This document shows positions 8,265 through 16,677 of a stretch of DNA of 37,110 nt, in pieces. Position 1 is the first letter of the stretch. Each line of letters opens with the position of its first letter. The position numbers and the translations under genes are program-made. The DNA comes from an uncultured Granulosicoccaceae bacterium (GTDB taxonomy: Bacteria > Pseudomonadota > Gammaproteobacteria > Granulosicoccales > Granulosicoccaceae), in the NCBI GenBank assembly GCA_937951345.1, contig CALFCF010000081.1, positions 1 to 37,110 of the forward strand. The letters are read 5' to 3'. The notes under the pieces were generated by a model. That model did no database searches, was not told the origin of the DNA, and saw only the letters and a list, made by a program, of their open reading frames with translations.

Positions 8265-8807
8265 CTATAAAGTCGCTGCGAGTCCATCGGGAAAAAGTGC
8301 TAAAGCGCCGCTGCGTAAATCGCGTACATTGAACCAGCGTGCCCGCACGTGCGAACCGCTGTCTTCGGAAAATACCATCAAAGGTTGCTCATATAATGAT
8401 TTGTCTACCAGTCCGATACTGATTGCGTGTATGTACTCGTGGCCCAGCAGGCCTTCATGTTGATACATATTCTCAAATGTGCGCCAGTTTCCGGACGTAA
8501 CGATCCCGCACCCGAGCTCCTCCTGAAACTCCCGCTGCAGAGCCTGCTCGCGTGTTTCACCAAATTCAACATGACCACCCAGGGGACGAACTCCTTTAAT
8601 CTCTCCCGCGTCATCATATACCTCGGCAGCCAGCAGCCGGCGGCGGTTGATACAGACGCCTATAACCTTGGTTTGAATGGTTTGCTGAGGCCGCCAGTGA
8701 AATCCATTAATATCGTCAGCCAGTGCCCCACCGGATTTTTCGCCGCGATCGGATCTGGAACCTGTCATGTGACTGGCGGAGTTTCGGGATTTGCTACGCG
8801 TATTCAT
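8265..8807 (-). CDS. Nudix hydrolase
   Basis: A protein of 180 residues holding a complete Nudix box, GX5EX7REUXEEXGU, read as GHVEFGETREQALQREFQEELG (shown here only as motif: start GHVEFGE, end REFQEELG). This binds Mg2+ and hydrolyses a nucleoside diphosphate linked to another group. The N-terminal 35-40 residues are polar and basic and probably disordered. An internal ATG at 8768 would trim 13 of them. The stop is 21 bases before the GMC gene on the same strand, suggesting cotranscription. That fits either a housekeeping enzyme carried at the head of the operon or removal of a nucleotide-linked by-product. The preferred nucleotide cannot be told from this sequence. Confidence 0.85.
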   Translation of the reverse strand: MNTRSKSRNSASHMTGSRSDRGEKSGGALADDINGFHWRPQQTIQTKVIGVCINRRRLLAAEVYDDAGEIKGVRPLGGHVEFGETREQALQREFQEELGCGIVTSGNWRTFENMYQHEGLLGHEYIHAISIGLVDKSLYEQPLMVFSEDSGSHVRARWFNVRDLRSGALALFPDGLAATL

Positions 8808-9313
8808 GGGCAGTAGTTTACCAGAGGCAGACCAATTGAATTTATCGCGTGACGAATTGAATCTGATCCAAAGACAGGCAGCCAGATAACATCATTCGCT
8901 GGTTCAACGCGCATGTCATTCCACAATAATGAGTCTATATTGGTTGTGAGATATCAGAGCAATCACTGTGCTGCAAAGACGTTTCCTGACAATATAAAGC
9001 AGGTAAAAGAACCCCATACTGATATATAGTTTCAAATACTTTCCGAATCCGGGAATATTTAATAACAGGTCTATCGCGCAAACAAGCTGAACGGTCCCGG
9101 AATAATCCACTTATGTGTTCGCTGGCCATTTTTGTCTGAATTCGAGTAAATACCCAACCTTCCTCGAATTATGCCGACACTCGGTAACCGATGTACGGGC
9201 GCTGGCCCGGACACACTGGTCGAGCCTACGCCGTATTCATGTGCGCCATGTGTCACTAATATTACGCATCACAAGAGATATCATCAGTTAACAGCTTGTA
9301 GTTAAAATCGAGC
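8808..9313. other. Divergent intergenic region of about 500 bp
   Basis: It lies between the minus-strand Nudix-GMC-aminotransferase run and the plus-strand amine oxidase gene, so it should hold both promoters. An exact 8 bp inverted repeat AATTCGAG (9139-9146)/CTCGAATT (9163-9170), 16 bases apart, is a candidate regulator site. A small hairpin CGGGC/GCCCG lies at 9196-9209. Short frames on the minus strand have no motif. Confidence 0.45.
9139..9170. promoter_or_regulatory. Inverted repeat, candidate operator
   Basis: AATTCGAG and CTCGAATT are perfect reverse complements with centres 24 bp apart, a little over two helical turns. The site lies about 145-175 bases upstream of the amine oxidase start, in a divergent promoter region. 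No regulator gene is adjacent, so the assignment is only positional. Confidence 0.3.
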
Positions 9314-10696
9314 ATGTCATTAAACAATAGACACCCTGAAGAACCGTATTGGTGGCGAGATTCACCACCCGCAGTCATGGCGCAACAGGAGGTGCAACCA
9401 AACTGCGATGTTGTGATAGTCGGTGCGGGCTATACCGGACTTACTTCTGCATTAATACTTGCAACTGCCGGTTGTTCCGTTCAAGTGTTTGATAGCGCCA
9501 ACCCCGGTTACGGCGCATCAACACGTAACGGTGGTATTACCAGTGGTAATCTGCGCCTGAACGCCACTGCTGCCCTTAAACAATTAGGTGAAACGCGTGC
9601 TAAGGCAGTATTTGCCGAAAGCGTTAACGCAAGGACCTATTTGCGTAACCTAATTGAAGAACACAATATTGACTGTGATTATCAGTTAACTGGGCGATTC
9701 ACCGGAGCTATGACCCACCGGGACCTGGAGTCGATGGCACGTGAGTCTGAAGTTTTCGCGCGTTTATCGGGCATAGAGCCTGCCGTCATTAAACAAGCAG
9801 AGCTATCAAACTATGTTGGCTCAGAAACCTATGTGGGTGGAATATATCGTGAGGACATAGGTCACTTGCATCCGGCAAAATTCCATGCCGGGTTATTGAA
9901 AGCGGTTATGCAACGCGGAGGTGTTGTACATGCAAATACCCCTATAACAAAGATAATTCAAACGACGGATACAAAGCGATTACTACACAAATCGCAAACT
10001 GTGACGCTACGATCATCGCGCGGTGATGTATCTGCAGCTCATGTGCTGATAGCTACGAATGGTTACAGTGGCTCTTTCAACCCATGGATCAACCGGAGAA
10101 TCGTACCGGTTCGTAGCCGCATTGTTGTCACTGAGAAACTATCTCGAAACCTGATTAGCACATTGATACCTGGTCTTCGGGCAATGGGCGAAAACCGGAA
10201 TCTCTATCGCTACTACCGACCAACACCAGACGGTGAACGACTGTTATTTGGAAGCCGTGAGCCGGCATTTTACCGTTCACATGCACAGGCAGTTGAACAT
10301 GTACGACAAGGTATGGCGGGGGTGTTTCCTGAGCTCAAAGACGTAGCAGTGAGCTCATCATGGGCAGGTAACGTTGCGTTCAGCCGTTCTCATTTGCCGC
10401 TGCTGTTCAATCACGAGGGTATTTACTATGCCATGGGATATTGTGGATCGGGCACTGTGTGGGCACCCTGGTTTGGTCGTAAAGTGGCTGAATCAATACT
10501 TGATGAAATAAATGGACCGGGCATCGAACGAAAGAAAGCAGGCATGTCATCAAATGCGCCTAAAATTCAGTCAGCACTAGCTGGCCAGCCCCCTGCAGCA
10601 GTACCGTTTTACAGAGGGAATCCGTGGTTTTTACCAGCTGCGATTTTGTGGAACGGCTTGCAGGACAAACGCCACGGACGACTTGACAAGGCATGA
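9314..10696 (+). CDS. FAD-dependent amine oxidoreductase (DadA/PuuB type)
   Basis: A DAO-family flavoprotein of 460 residues. The early EPYWWRDSPP segment (10-19) is usual in the gamma-glutamylputrescine oxidase/PuuB-like branch. The Rossmann FAD motif is VIVGAGYTG (35-43), followed by the signature GYGASTRNGG (65-74). The C-terminal FAD contact is seen in GIYYAMGYCGSGTVWAPWFG. The expected reaction is oxidative deamination or N-dealkylation of a secondary or primary amine, releasing an aldehyde, with electrons passed to O2 or the respiratory chain. The aldehyde could then be handled with the aminotransferase encoded divergently. No gamma-glutamylputrescine synthetase (PuuA) or hydrolase (PuuD) is present, so the full Puu pathway is not shown. 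The upstream ribosome site is weak. Confidence 0.8.
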   Translation: MSLNNRHPEEPYWWRDSPPAVMAQQEVQPNCDVVIVGAGYTGLTSALILATAGCSVQVFDSANPGYGASTRNGGITSGNLRLNATAALKQLGETRAKAVFAESVNARTYLRNLIEEHNIDCDYQLTGRFTGAMTHRDLESMARESEVFARLSGIEPAVIKQAELSNYVGSETYVGGIYREDIGHLHPAKFHAGLLKAVMQRGGVVHANTPITKIIQTTDTKRLLHKSQTVTLRSSRGDVSAAHVLIATNGYSGSFNPWINRRIVPVRSRIVVTEKLSRNLISTLIPGLRAMGENRNLYRYYRPTPDGERLLFGSREPAFYRSHAQAVEHVRQGMAGVFPELKDVAVSSSWAGNVAFSRSHLPLLFNHEGIYYAMGYCGSGTVWAPWFGRKVAESILDEINGPGIERKKAGMSSNAPKIQSALAGQPPAAVPFYRGNPWFLPAAILWNGLQDKRHGRLDKA

Positions 10697-10720
10697 AGCA
10701 TTATCGGTAAAGAGCAGTAT

Positions 10721-10780
10721 CGGCATAGTCCTGCTGGCACGAAATCTACCAGCACGAAGCCTTTCGGCATAACCCTGTTG
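10721..10780. repeat. Short direct repeat and hairpin
   Basis: CGGCATAGTCCTGCTG (10721-10736) and CGGCATAACCCTGTTG (10765-10780) match at 13 of 16 bases, 44 bp apart. Between them TGCTGG (10732-10737) pairs with CCAGCA (10749-10754). The element lies between convergent genes and may act as a terminator structure, but no T-run follows. Confidence 0.35.
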
Positions 10781-10848
10781 ATACACGCGAGGCACTCATG
10801 CAAAAACCGGTAGCCCGAGAGTCGAATATTATCTGGGCTTTGGTTAAC

Positions 10849-11322
10849 TCAGGGGATCACAACACTCCAGGTTTGGGAGCGACACGGCCAGCCTAGAGCT
10901 ATACAGCCGGTGACTTTTAACGTACCGCCGTTGAGCACCATGCCGGATTTATAGGTTTTATCATTGTCAGGCGCCCATATTCGTCCCTTTCCCCAACTGG
11001 GTAATTCTGTTTCGGATTTAGGCTGCATATCCCAGATCATTTTCTTGCCTTTATTTTCATAATCCTCGTCCACCTTATCCCCTTTACGAAACAAATTAAG
11101 TATGGTTCCGCAGACCTTATCTTCACAAGGGTGTATTTCGACATGCAGATAAGATCCTTCATCATTAACCTGCGTTTTCCAAACGCCAAAAATACGTTCC
11201 TCGTTTGCGGAAACTGATAATGACGAAAGGCAGAACACAGTTACAAGACTCATCACAAATAAGAAGGGTCGGATGATCACTGTACGTAAAGTGTGTGAAA
11301 TATTTGAGATTTGTCGATTCAT
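10849..11322 (-). CDS. DUF2147 family exported protein
   Basis: The frame opens further upstream, but the ATG at 11322 follows a good AGGTGG ribosome binding site and gives an ordinary signal peptide: MNRQISN, then a hydrophobic run ending SLSVSA|NEE. The mature part has the DUF2147 pattern: GVWKTQVNDEGSYLHVEI, a Cys pair around HPCEDKVCGTIL, then KGKKMIWDMQP and the closing GGTLKVTGC with a second Cys pair (GCIALGWPC). About 157 residues is the usual length. Members are small periplasmic proteins, probably lipocalin-like, of unknown role. The gene ends next to a convergent gene. Upstream, on the same strand, lies the thioesterase gene about 120 bases away, so an operon is possible but the separate strong ribosome site suggests independent translation. 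Confidence 0.85.
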   Translation of the reverse strand: MNRQISNISHTLRTVIIRPFLFVMSLVTVFCLSSLSVSANEERIFGVWKTQVNDEGSYLHVEIHPCEDKVCGTILNLFRKGDKVDEDYENKGKKMIWDMQPKSETELPSWGKGRIWAPDNDKTYKSGMVLNGGTLKVTGCIALGWPCRSQTWSVVIP

Positions 11323-11442
11323 AGTATCCACCTTTGTCGCAATAAGATGATAGTTGCGCCTATTGTACCGACGAAAGAAGCAAATCCCGAGAAAAACGTC
11401 ATAAAAATTGTAAATCACAGGTATTTTTCCTTTTTGTATCAT

Positions 11443-11985
11443 TTAGCTGACAATGTAATTCGCATTACCTGTCGCTATAAGCACATTCTCCTCGTTACGC
11501 AAACGCATTGATGTTGCGGCAATACGTCTCCCCAGTCTGACCACTTCAGCTTCAGCATAAAACGTTTCACCGATACCCTGTCGCAAATAGTCCACACGCA
11601 TGTCCACTGTACCGAGATGCCGGAATCGAGACATAATCTCAAGTGTGGACTCGGACTTGTAGAACTCAGCGATTTTCCATATAACCGCCAGTCCACCGGT
11701 GGCGTCCAGCACAGATGAAATTACCCCGCCATGCAAACGTCCGTATAAATAGTGCCCAACCAGCTCCGGTCGCATCGGAAATTGTATGATTACCTTATCT
11801 GCCTGCAGTGCTTCCAACCGAAAGCCGAGGAAACCATTAAACGTAATACGATTTTCAAACAAATCTGTTACAGCGTCGATTAGTTTTTCGTTTTCCGCAG
11901 GCGATCGTAAATCGGTTGATTTCACAGCATCGGAACGATCCTCGACGTCATCGGACTTTATGCCAGAATTTTCTGATTCTTTCAT
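11443..11985 (-). CDS. Hotdog-fold thioesterase family protein
   Basis: A protein of 180 residues. A polar, Asp/Glu/Ser-rich N-terminal tail of about 30 residues is followed by a single hotdog domain. The core motif is GRLHGGVISSVLDATGGLAV (about 83-102), the HGG helix that binds the acyl-CoA thioester in the PaaI/YiiD-type family. Then come strands with TVDMRVDYLRQG and FYAEAEVVRLGRRIA, also typical. The likely activity is hydrolysis of an acyl- or aryl-CoA. Members of this branch are commonly annotated only as thioesterase-family proteins. The nagA gene lies 59 bases upstream on the same strand, so cotranscription is possible. The substrate cannot be set from the sequence. Confidence 0.8.
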   Translation of the reverse strand: MKESENSGIKSDDVEDRSDAVKSTDLRSPAENEKLIDAVTDLFENRITFNGFLGFRLEALQADKVIIQFPMRPELVGHYLYGRLHGGVISSVLDATGGLAVIWKIAEFYKSESTLEIMSRFRHLGTVDMRVDYLRQGIGETFYAEAEVVRLGRRIAATSMRLRNEENVLIATGNANYIVS

Positions 11986-12043
11986 GAGCGATCACTATTA
12001 GTTATTTTTGTCATCAAACAATAATGCCCCAATAGGCTTAACC

Positions 12044-13318
12044 TCAGGTTGGGACTGCCCAATGCTCTATGGGATGCGCCTGCGTGATTGACTGATTGAT
12101 TCGTATATATTGCTGAAAAGTGCCATCATTCTCTGCACTGGATTCCGCTGGGCCGCGAAATGAGTCAAGGATAGCCTTGGGGGCAGTAGTTGCAGCAGCT
12201 AAGGCGTCAGCCAACGAAACACCAGCGCCTGTATTTATCATTCGAACGGCACTGACCATATCGAGGTCAGCACCAGCTAATGTGCCGTCTGCGAGGCGCA
12301 GCGCCGAATCGCTTCGAACAATGCGGCGCCCGTTCAGAGTGAACTGCGTAATTAAGCTGCCATGGGTAGCCATTGCGTCTGTCACCAGAAATAACCGTCC
12401 CTTGCCAACACGGGTGTTCCAGGCGCTACGTATTGCTCCGGTATGAACATGTATACCATCTGCTATCAAACCAGCGGAAATATTTGATCGACTAAACATA
12501 GCGCCAACAAGACCGGGTTCGCGACTACGCAGAGGACTCATTGCATTGTACAGATGTGTAACCAGACCAACACCGGCATCAAAGTATTCACAACACGTAG
12601 CGTAATCAGCATCAGTATGACCCAGTGATAACACGATTCCATTGTCAGCAAGCCGTCTGACCTGATCGATCGTGACACTCTCCGGCGCAATCGTAATGAA
12701 CAACAACGGCAGGCGAGTCGCTGCTTCGATTAGAAAGTTCATATCATCACCGGACATCGGGCGAATTAAAGCAGGTGTATGTGCACCACACCGAGCTATC
12801 GATAAATGGGGTCCTTCGAGATGAAGACCCGCGATACCAGGCACTCCTTTTCTAACTGCATCTTCAACAGCGTCCACTGCAGCAGCGGTTATTTGCGGTG
12901 AATCAGTGATCAATGTTGGCAGAAACTCAGCCGTTCCAGCTGCAAGTTGCGCATCGGCCATCAACGTCAGGGTTTCGACATCCGGTCTGTTATTAAACAT
13001 ATGTCCCCCGCCACCGTTAACCTGCAAGTCAACAAATCCGGAACTCAGAATATCGCCATCAAAATTAATATGCCGCAGCGGCATTTTCTGCTGTTCTGGA
13101 CAGAGATCTGCAATCCACGCTTGCACCAATGCTTCCGGTTGTGAGGTAATGTTGCTGGCTACCTGCAGGGGCTTACAGGATATAGAGGAACCCGGGCTTG
13201 CCAGCTGCAGGGCATCGGTTGCGTACTGGCGGCATTGAAGCAGCACAACAGAATTTTCTCGTAGCGATTCGCCGTCGAAATAGGTTGTGCCTGTGATTGC
13301 CAGTAAATTATCTCCCAT
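12044..13318 (-). CDS. nagA: N-acetylglucosamine-6-phosphate deacetylase
   Basis: An amidohydrolase-superfamily protein of 424 residues, slightly longer than the usual 380-390 because of an insert near residues 30-75. Seen in order: DLQVNGGGGHMFN after the first beta strand, GLHLEGPHLS carrying the metal-binding Glu, LSLGHTDADY and THLYNAMSPLRSREPGLVGAMF with the two metal-binding His residues, ADGIHVH, and FLVTDAMATHGS with the catalytic Asp. It removes acetate from GlcNAc-6-P, feeding glucosamine-6-P to glycolysis or wall synthesis. There is no NagB, NagK or NagE in the window, so it acts with genes elsewhere. It is divergent from the reductase gene across 73 bases. The family call is firm. 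Confidence 0.9.
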   Translation of the reverse strand: MGDNLLAITGTTYFDGESLRENSVVLLQCRQYATDALQLASPGSSISCKPLQVASNITSQPEALVQAWIADLCPEQQKMPLRHINFDGDILSSGFVDLQVNGGGGHMFNNRPDVETLTLMADAQLAAGTAEFLPTLITDSPQITAAAVDAVEDAVRKGVPGIAGLHLEGPHLSIARCGAHTPALIRPMSGDDMNFLIEAATRLPLLFITIAPESVTIDQVRRLADNGIVLSLGHTDADYATCCEYFDAGVGLVTHLYNAMSPLRSREPGLVGAMFSRSNISAGLIADGIHVHTGAIRSAWNTRVGKGRLFLVTDAMATHGSLITQFTLNGRRIVRSDSALRLADGTLAGADLDMVSAVRMINTGAGVSLADALAAATTAPKAILDSFRGPAESSAENDGTFQQYIRINQSITQAHPIEHWAVPT

Positions 13319-13391
13319 GTTGGCTATTCTATACTTTCGTTAATCTAACAGTCGTTTTCCTGACGCTACCCTGATTCTATAGCTACAACCT

Positions 13392-14660
13392 ATGCAGAAC
13401 ACAGTGATAATCGGTGCCGGTCAAGCAGGTTATTCTGTTGCCAGCCAATTGCGTAAAGAGGACTATAGCGGCTCTATCACCCTTCTGGGTGACGAGCCGC
13501 AGTTACCTTATCAACGCCCGCCTCTATCAAAAAAATACCTACTGGGACAGATGGACTCTGCCCGTCTCGCTTTACGTAAAGCAGGTTTTTATGAAGAGCA
13601 TTCGATCAATCTGATCACTGGATGCACCGTCTCCACAGTTGATACCGAAAAGCAACTAGTGCAATCAAGCAGCGGTGAATTTCACTATGATCAGTTGGTG
13701 TTTGCTACAGGATCACAAGCCAAAGCACTACCGGAAAAACTCGGTGGCAATCACGAGAGAGTATTCACACTTAGAAATATCGCAGATATCGATCTTATTC
13801 GGAATGTTATTAATGAGATCGGACATCTTGCGATTATAGGCGGTGGTTACATCGGGTTGGAAGCTGCAGCTGTTTTTTCAAGCCTAGGCAAGCAGGTAAC
13901 CGTTATTGAGGCGGCTGATCGGATCCTGCAACGAGTCGCTTGCGAAGAAACGTCAAGGTATTTTCGCGAGCTACACCAACTAAATGGCGTTGAAATTCGT
14001 GAGAGTTCAGCGTTGGCTGAGATCCAACCGACAGCAACCGCCAGTAAGTCACTAATGGTGCGCTTGAACGACGACACCCGCATCGCCGCTGACGCTGCAT
14101 TGATTGGTATAGGTGCTGATCCGGCCGTGTCACTAGCCAAATCGTGTGGTCTGACACTAGATAGCGACACAGGCGGAATCCGGGTTGACAGCCACGGACT
14201 GACCAGTAAGTCGAATATATGGGCAACCGGCGATTGCGCCTCATTCGAATTTCGTGGCCGTCAGATACGACTCGAGAGTGTGCAGAACGCTATCGATCAG
14301 TCGGAGATAGTTGCCAGCAATATAGCGGGCCAAAAACGTGCCTATGAACCCGTACCCTGGTTCTGGTCGGATCAGTACAAAACCAAGCTGCAAATTGCCG
14401 GACTCAATCAAGGCTACAAGCGGGTAGTACAGCGCCAGGGTGCCAAACCCGGGTCTATGTCAAATTGGTATTATGACGACATCGTGGTGACCGGACCAGA
14501 TGGTGATCACCCTCGGTTACTGGCTGTCGATGCCATCAATGATGCAATGGCATACATGACGGCCCGTAAACTACTGGAAAAAGGCTTAAGTATTGATCCA
14601 ATGGTTGTTGCAGATACTCAAATTGACCTTAAAGCCATACTATCTGCAAATAAAACATAG
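13392..14660 (+). CDS. FAD-dependent ferredoxin/rubredoxin-type reductase
   Basis: A protein of 422 residues of the pyridine nucleotide-disulphide oxidoreductase class-I fold, in the branch of putidaredoxin and rhodocoxin reductases. FAD motif: VIIGAGQAG at residues 5-13. NAD(P) motif: LAIIGGGYIGLEAA at 146-159. Second FAD motif: IWATGDCASF at 276-285. The C-terminal domain contains PWFWSDQYKTKLQIAG, a hallmark of this branch. No redox-active CxxxxC is seen, which fits electron transfer to a ferredoxin rather than a dithiol. Its partner would normally be a [2Fe-2S] ferredoxin serving a P450 or Rieske oxygenase, but neither is in the window. It is the first gene of a long plus-strand run. Its link to the sugar-acid genes that follow is not clear. 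Confidence 0.85.
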   Translation: MQNTVIIGAGQAGYSVASQLRKEDYSGSITLLGDEPQLPYQRPPLSKKYLLGQMDSARLALRKAGFYEEHSINLITGCTVSTVDTEKQLVQSSSGEFHYDQLVFATGSQAKALPEKLGGNHERVFTLRNIADIDLIRNVINEIGHLAIIGGGYIGLEAAAVFSSLGKQVTVIEAADRILQRVACEETSRYFRELHQLNGVEIRESSALAEIQPTATASKSLMVRLNDDTRIAADAALIGIGADPAVSLAKSCGLTLDSDTGGIRVDSHGLTSKSNIWATGDCASFEFRGRQIRLESVQNAIDQSEIVASNIAGQKRAYEPVPWFWSDQYKTKLQIAGLNQGYKRVVQRQGAKPGSMSNWYYDDIVVTGPDGDHPRLLAVDAINDAMAYMTARKLLEKGLSIDPMVVADTQIDLKAILSANKT

Positions 14661-14760
14661 TTACTTGCAAATAGAGACACACAATGCAAATTATCAATAA
14701 TCGAACTTAAAATAAGCACACTATTTTTGTCTAACGATTTATAAATTCTGAGTATCCGAC

Positions 14761-15792
14761 ATGGGATCAAACTACAACGCAGCCTTTTTTGTTCACAATC
14801 GTCAATTTGAACTGGCAACGCAACCGATTCCACAATTGCAACCTAATGACGTGACGGTTGATATAGCCTACTGCGGTATCTGCGGAACGGATTTGCACAT
14901 TTTTCATGGCGCGATGCCACATCGACTGGGTGACAGACGAGTGCTTGGGCATGAAGTCTCCGGTACGGTTTCGGCCGTCGGTAGCGATGTTAGCAACGTG
15001 ATCGTTGGTGAAAAAGTTGCGATCAGGCCATTGTCCTCGTGTGGAGAGTGTCCGGCCTGCAAGAACGGTAACAACCATGTGTGTTACAACTTGAAATTTC
15101 TCGGTATTGATACCAACGGCGGTTTCGCGGAAAAATGGACCGTACCTGACTATACCCTCCATACACTGCCGGCTTCGCTGTCGTTACGTGATGCGGCGTT
15201 GGTCGAACCGCTAGCTGTTGCCTGCCATGATGTATCGCGTGGGCGAGTACAACCCGGTGAAGATGTTCTGGTCATCGGTGGTGGCCCAATCGGACTGTTG
15301 GTTGCGATGGCGGCCAAATCCGCAGGCGGCAACGTCATCGTCTCAGAAATCAATGAAACAAGACTAAAAATCATAGACTCCCTTGGCTACAAAACGATCA
15401 ACCCTATCAAAGAAAATTTACAGGATGCTGTTAATCAACTGACCAACAACAAAGGCGCTGAAGTTGTATTTGAAGTTTCAGGCAGCCAGGCAGGTGTCAA
15501 AGCCTGTACTGAAACGGCGGCTGTGCGCGGGCGTATAGTGATGGTGGCCATTCATCCAGAACCTCAGCCTATCGATCTTTTCCAGTTCTTCTGGCGTGAG
15601 CTTGAATTGTTTGGTGCCCGTGTGTACGAACCGGAAAATTACGATCAGGCTATCGATATGCTGGCAAAAGGTGACGTTGCCACTGATATCATGATTACGG
15701 ATGTCACACCTTTATCGGGAATTCAAAAAGCTTTCGAATCGCTCGAGGGTGATGCCAGCGCGATGAAAAGCCTGATCGAAATCAATGCCTGA
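14761..15792 (+). CDS. Zinc-dependent alcohol/polyol dehydrogenase (MDR family)
   Basis: A medium-chain dehydrogenase of 343 residues. The catalytic zinc region is CGICGTDLHIFHG (C41) with LGHEVSG. Four structural-zinc cysteines lie in CGECPACKNGNNHVC, and VEPLAVACHDV follows. The NAD(P) Rossmann motif is VIGGGPIGLL. This layout is that of the threonine, sorbitol and L-idonate/L-galactonate dehydrogenases. The two genes directly downstream encode KduD-like and KdgK-like proteins, so oxidation of a sugar acid such as L-gulonate, L-idonate or L-galactonate to its keto form is a reasonable inference. The gene is 100 bases after the reductase and 62 bases before kduD. Which polyol or aldonate it uses cannot be fixed. 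Confidence 0.8.
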   Translation: MGSNYNAAFFVHNRQFELATQPIPQLQPNDVTVDIAYCGICGTDLHIFHGAMPHRLGDRRVLGHEVSGTVSAVGSDVSNVIVGEKVAIRPLSSCGECPACKNGNNHVCYNLKFLGIDTNGGFAEKWTVPDYTLHTLPASLSLRDAALVEPLAVACHDVSRGRVQPGEDVLVIGGGPIGLLVAMAAKSAGGNVIVSEINETRLKIIDSLGYKTINPIKENLQDAVNQLTNNKGAEVVFEVSGSQAGVKACTETAAVRGRIVMVAIHPEPQPIDLFQFFWRELELFGARVYEPENYDQAIDMLAKGDVATDIMITDVTPLSGIQKAFESLEGDASAMKSLIEINA

Positions 15793-15854
15793 ACCACAAA
15801 AAATATCAAGGCAAATATTAACCAACTGCATTCACTCGATAACTCACCTTTAGT

Positions 15855-16625
15855 ATGAAAACACTGGATAGTTTTAACCTCTCAGGTAAAAAGGCCTTAG
15901 TGACCGGCTGCAAACGGGGCATAGGAAAGAGTATCGCCATTGGTCTTGCCGAAGCAGGCGCCGACATTATCGGCGTATCAGCTTCGCTTGAATCGCAAGG
16001 TTCAGACGTACAAAAAGCAGTTGAAGCTGCCGGCACAACATTCACTGCCTATCAATGTGATTTCAGCGACCGTGCAGCAGTCAAATATTTTCTAACCGCA
16101 GTCGTCGAAGAAAATCCGATCATAGATGTGCTGTTTAATAACGCCGGCACAATAAAACGCGCACCAGCTGCTGAACATCCAGATGAGTTCTGGGATGAGG
16201 TAATTGAAGTAAATCTGTCAGCACAATTTCTTATTAGCCGTGAAATCGGTAAACAAATGCTTAAACAAAAAAGCGGAAAGATTGTGTTTACCGCATCGTT
16301 GTTAACATTTCAGGGCGGTATTACTGTACCTGGGTACAGTGCATCGAAAGGTGCCATCGGTCAATTAACGATGGCTTTAGCCAATGAGTGGGCATCTAAA
16401 GGTATCAATGTAAATGCTATCGCACCGGGTTACATCGCAACCGATAATACACAGGCATTACAAGATGATACTGAGCGCTACAAAGCGATACTGGAACGCA
16501 TCCCTGCCGGTCGATGGGGTAATCCTGATGACTTCAAAGGACCTGCCGTGTTTCTGGCATCTGCCGCGTCAGACTACATGAACGGTGCAATCCTGACGGT
16601 CGATGGCGGATGGATGGGACGCTAA
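15855..16625 (+). CDS. kduD: 2-dehydro-3-deoxy-D-gluconate 5-dehydrogenase-like SDR
   Basis: A short-chain dehydrogenase of 256 residues, normal for the family. The cofactor motif is TGCKRGIG (17-24), with NNAG at 95-98 and the catalytic triad S148, Y161, K165 in TVPGYSASKGA. The C-terminal block ERIPAGRWGNPDDFKGPAVFLASAASDYMNG is characteristic of KduD (quoted here as motif PAGRWG). KduD interconverts 2,5-diketo-3-deoxygluconate (or 4-deoxy-hexoseulose uronate in alginate users) with 2-keto-3-deoxygluconate. The kinase for that product lies directly downstream, about 50 bases away, which supports the assignment. No KduI isomerase, polysaccharide lyase or transporter is present, so the starting uronate or aldonate is unknown. 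Confidence 0.85.
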   Translation: MKTLDSFNLSGKKALVTGCKRGIGKSIAIGLAEAGADIIGVSASLESQGSDVQKAVEAAGTTFTAYQCDFSDRAAVKYFLTAVVEENPIIDVLFNNAGTIKRAPAAEHPDEFWDEVIEVNLSAQFLISREIGKQMLKQKSGKIVFTASLLTFQGGITVPGYSASKGAIGQLTMALANEWASKGINVNAIAPGYIATDNTQALQDDTERYKAILERIPAGRWGNPDDFKGPAVFLASAASDYMNGAILTVDGGWMGR

Positions 16626-16677
16626 TCTACATTTTCCTTTAACACTCTGTTTTTCAAACTACCCGCGCGTTACATCA

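Noticed and set aside
16603-16677. KdgK start at the ATG inside kduD
   Set aside because: It adds 25 non-conserved residues and overlaps the conserved C-terminus of KduD in another frame. The GTG at 16678 gives the normal family length.
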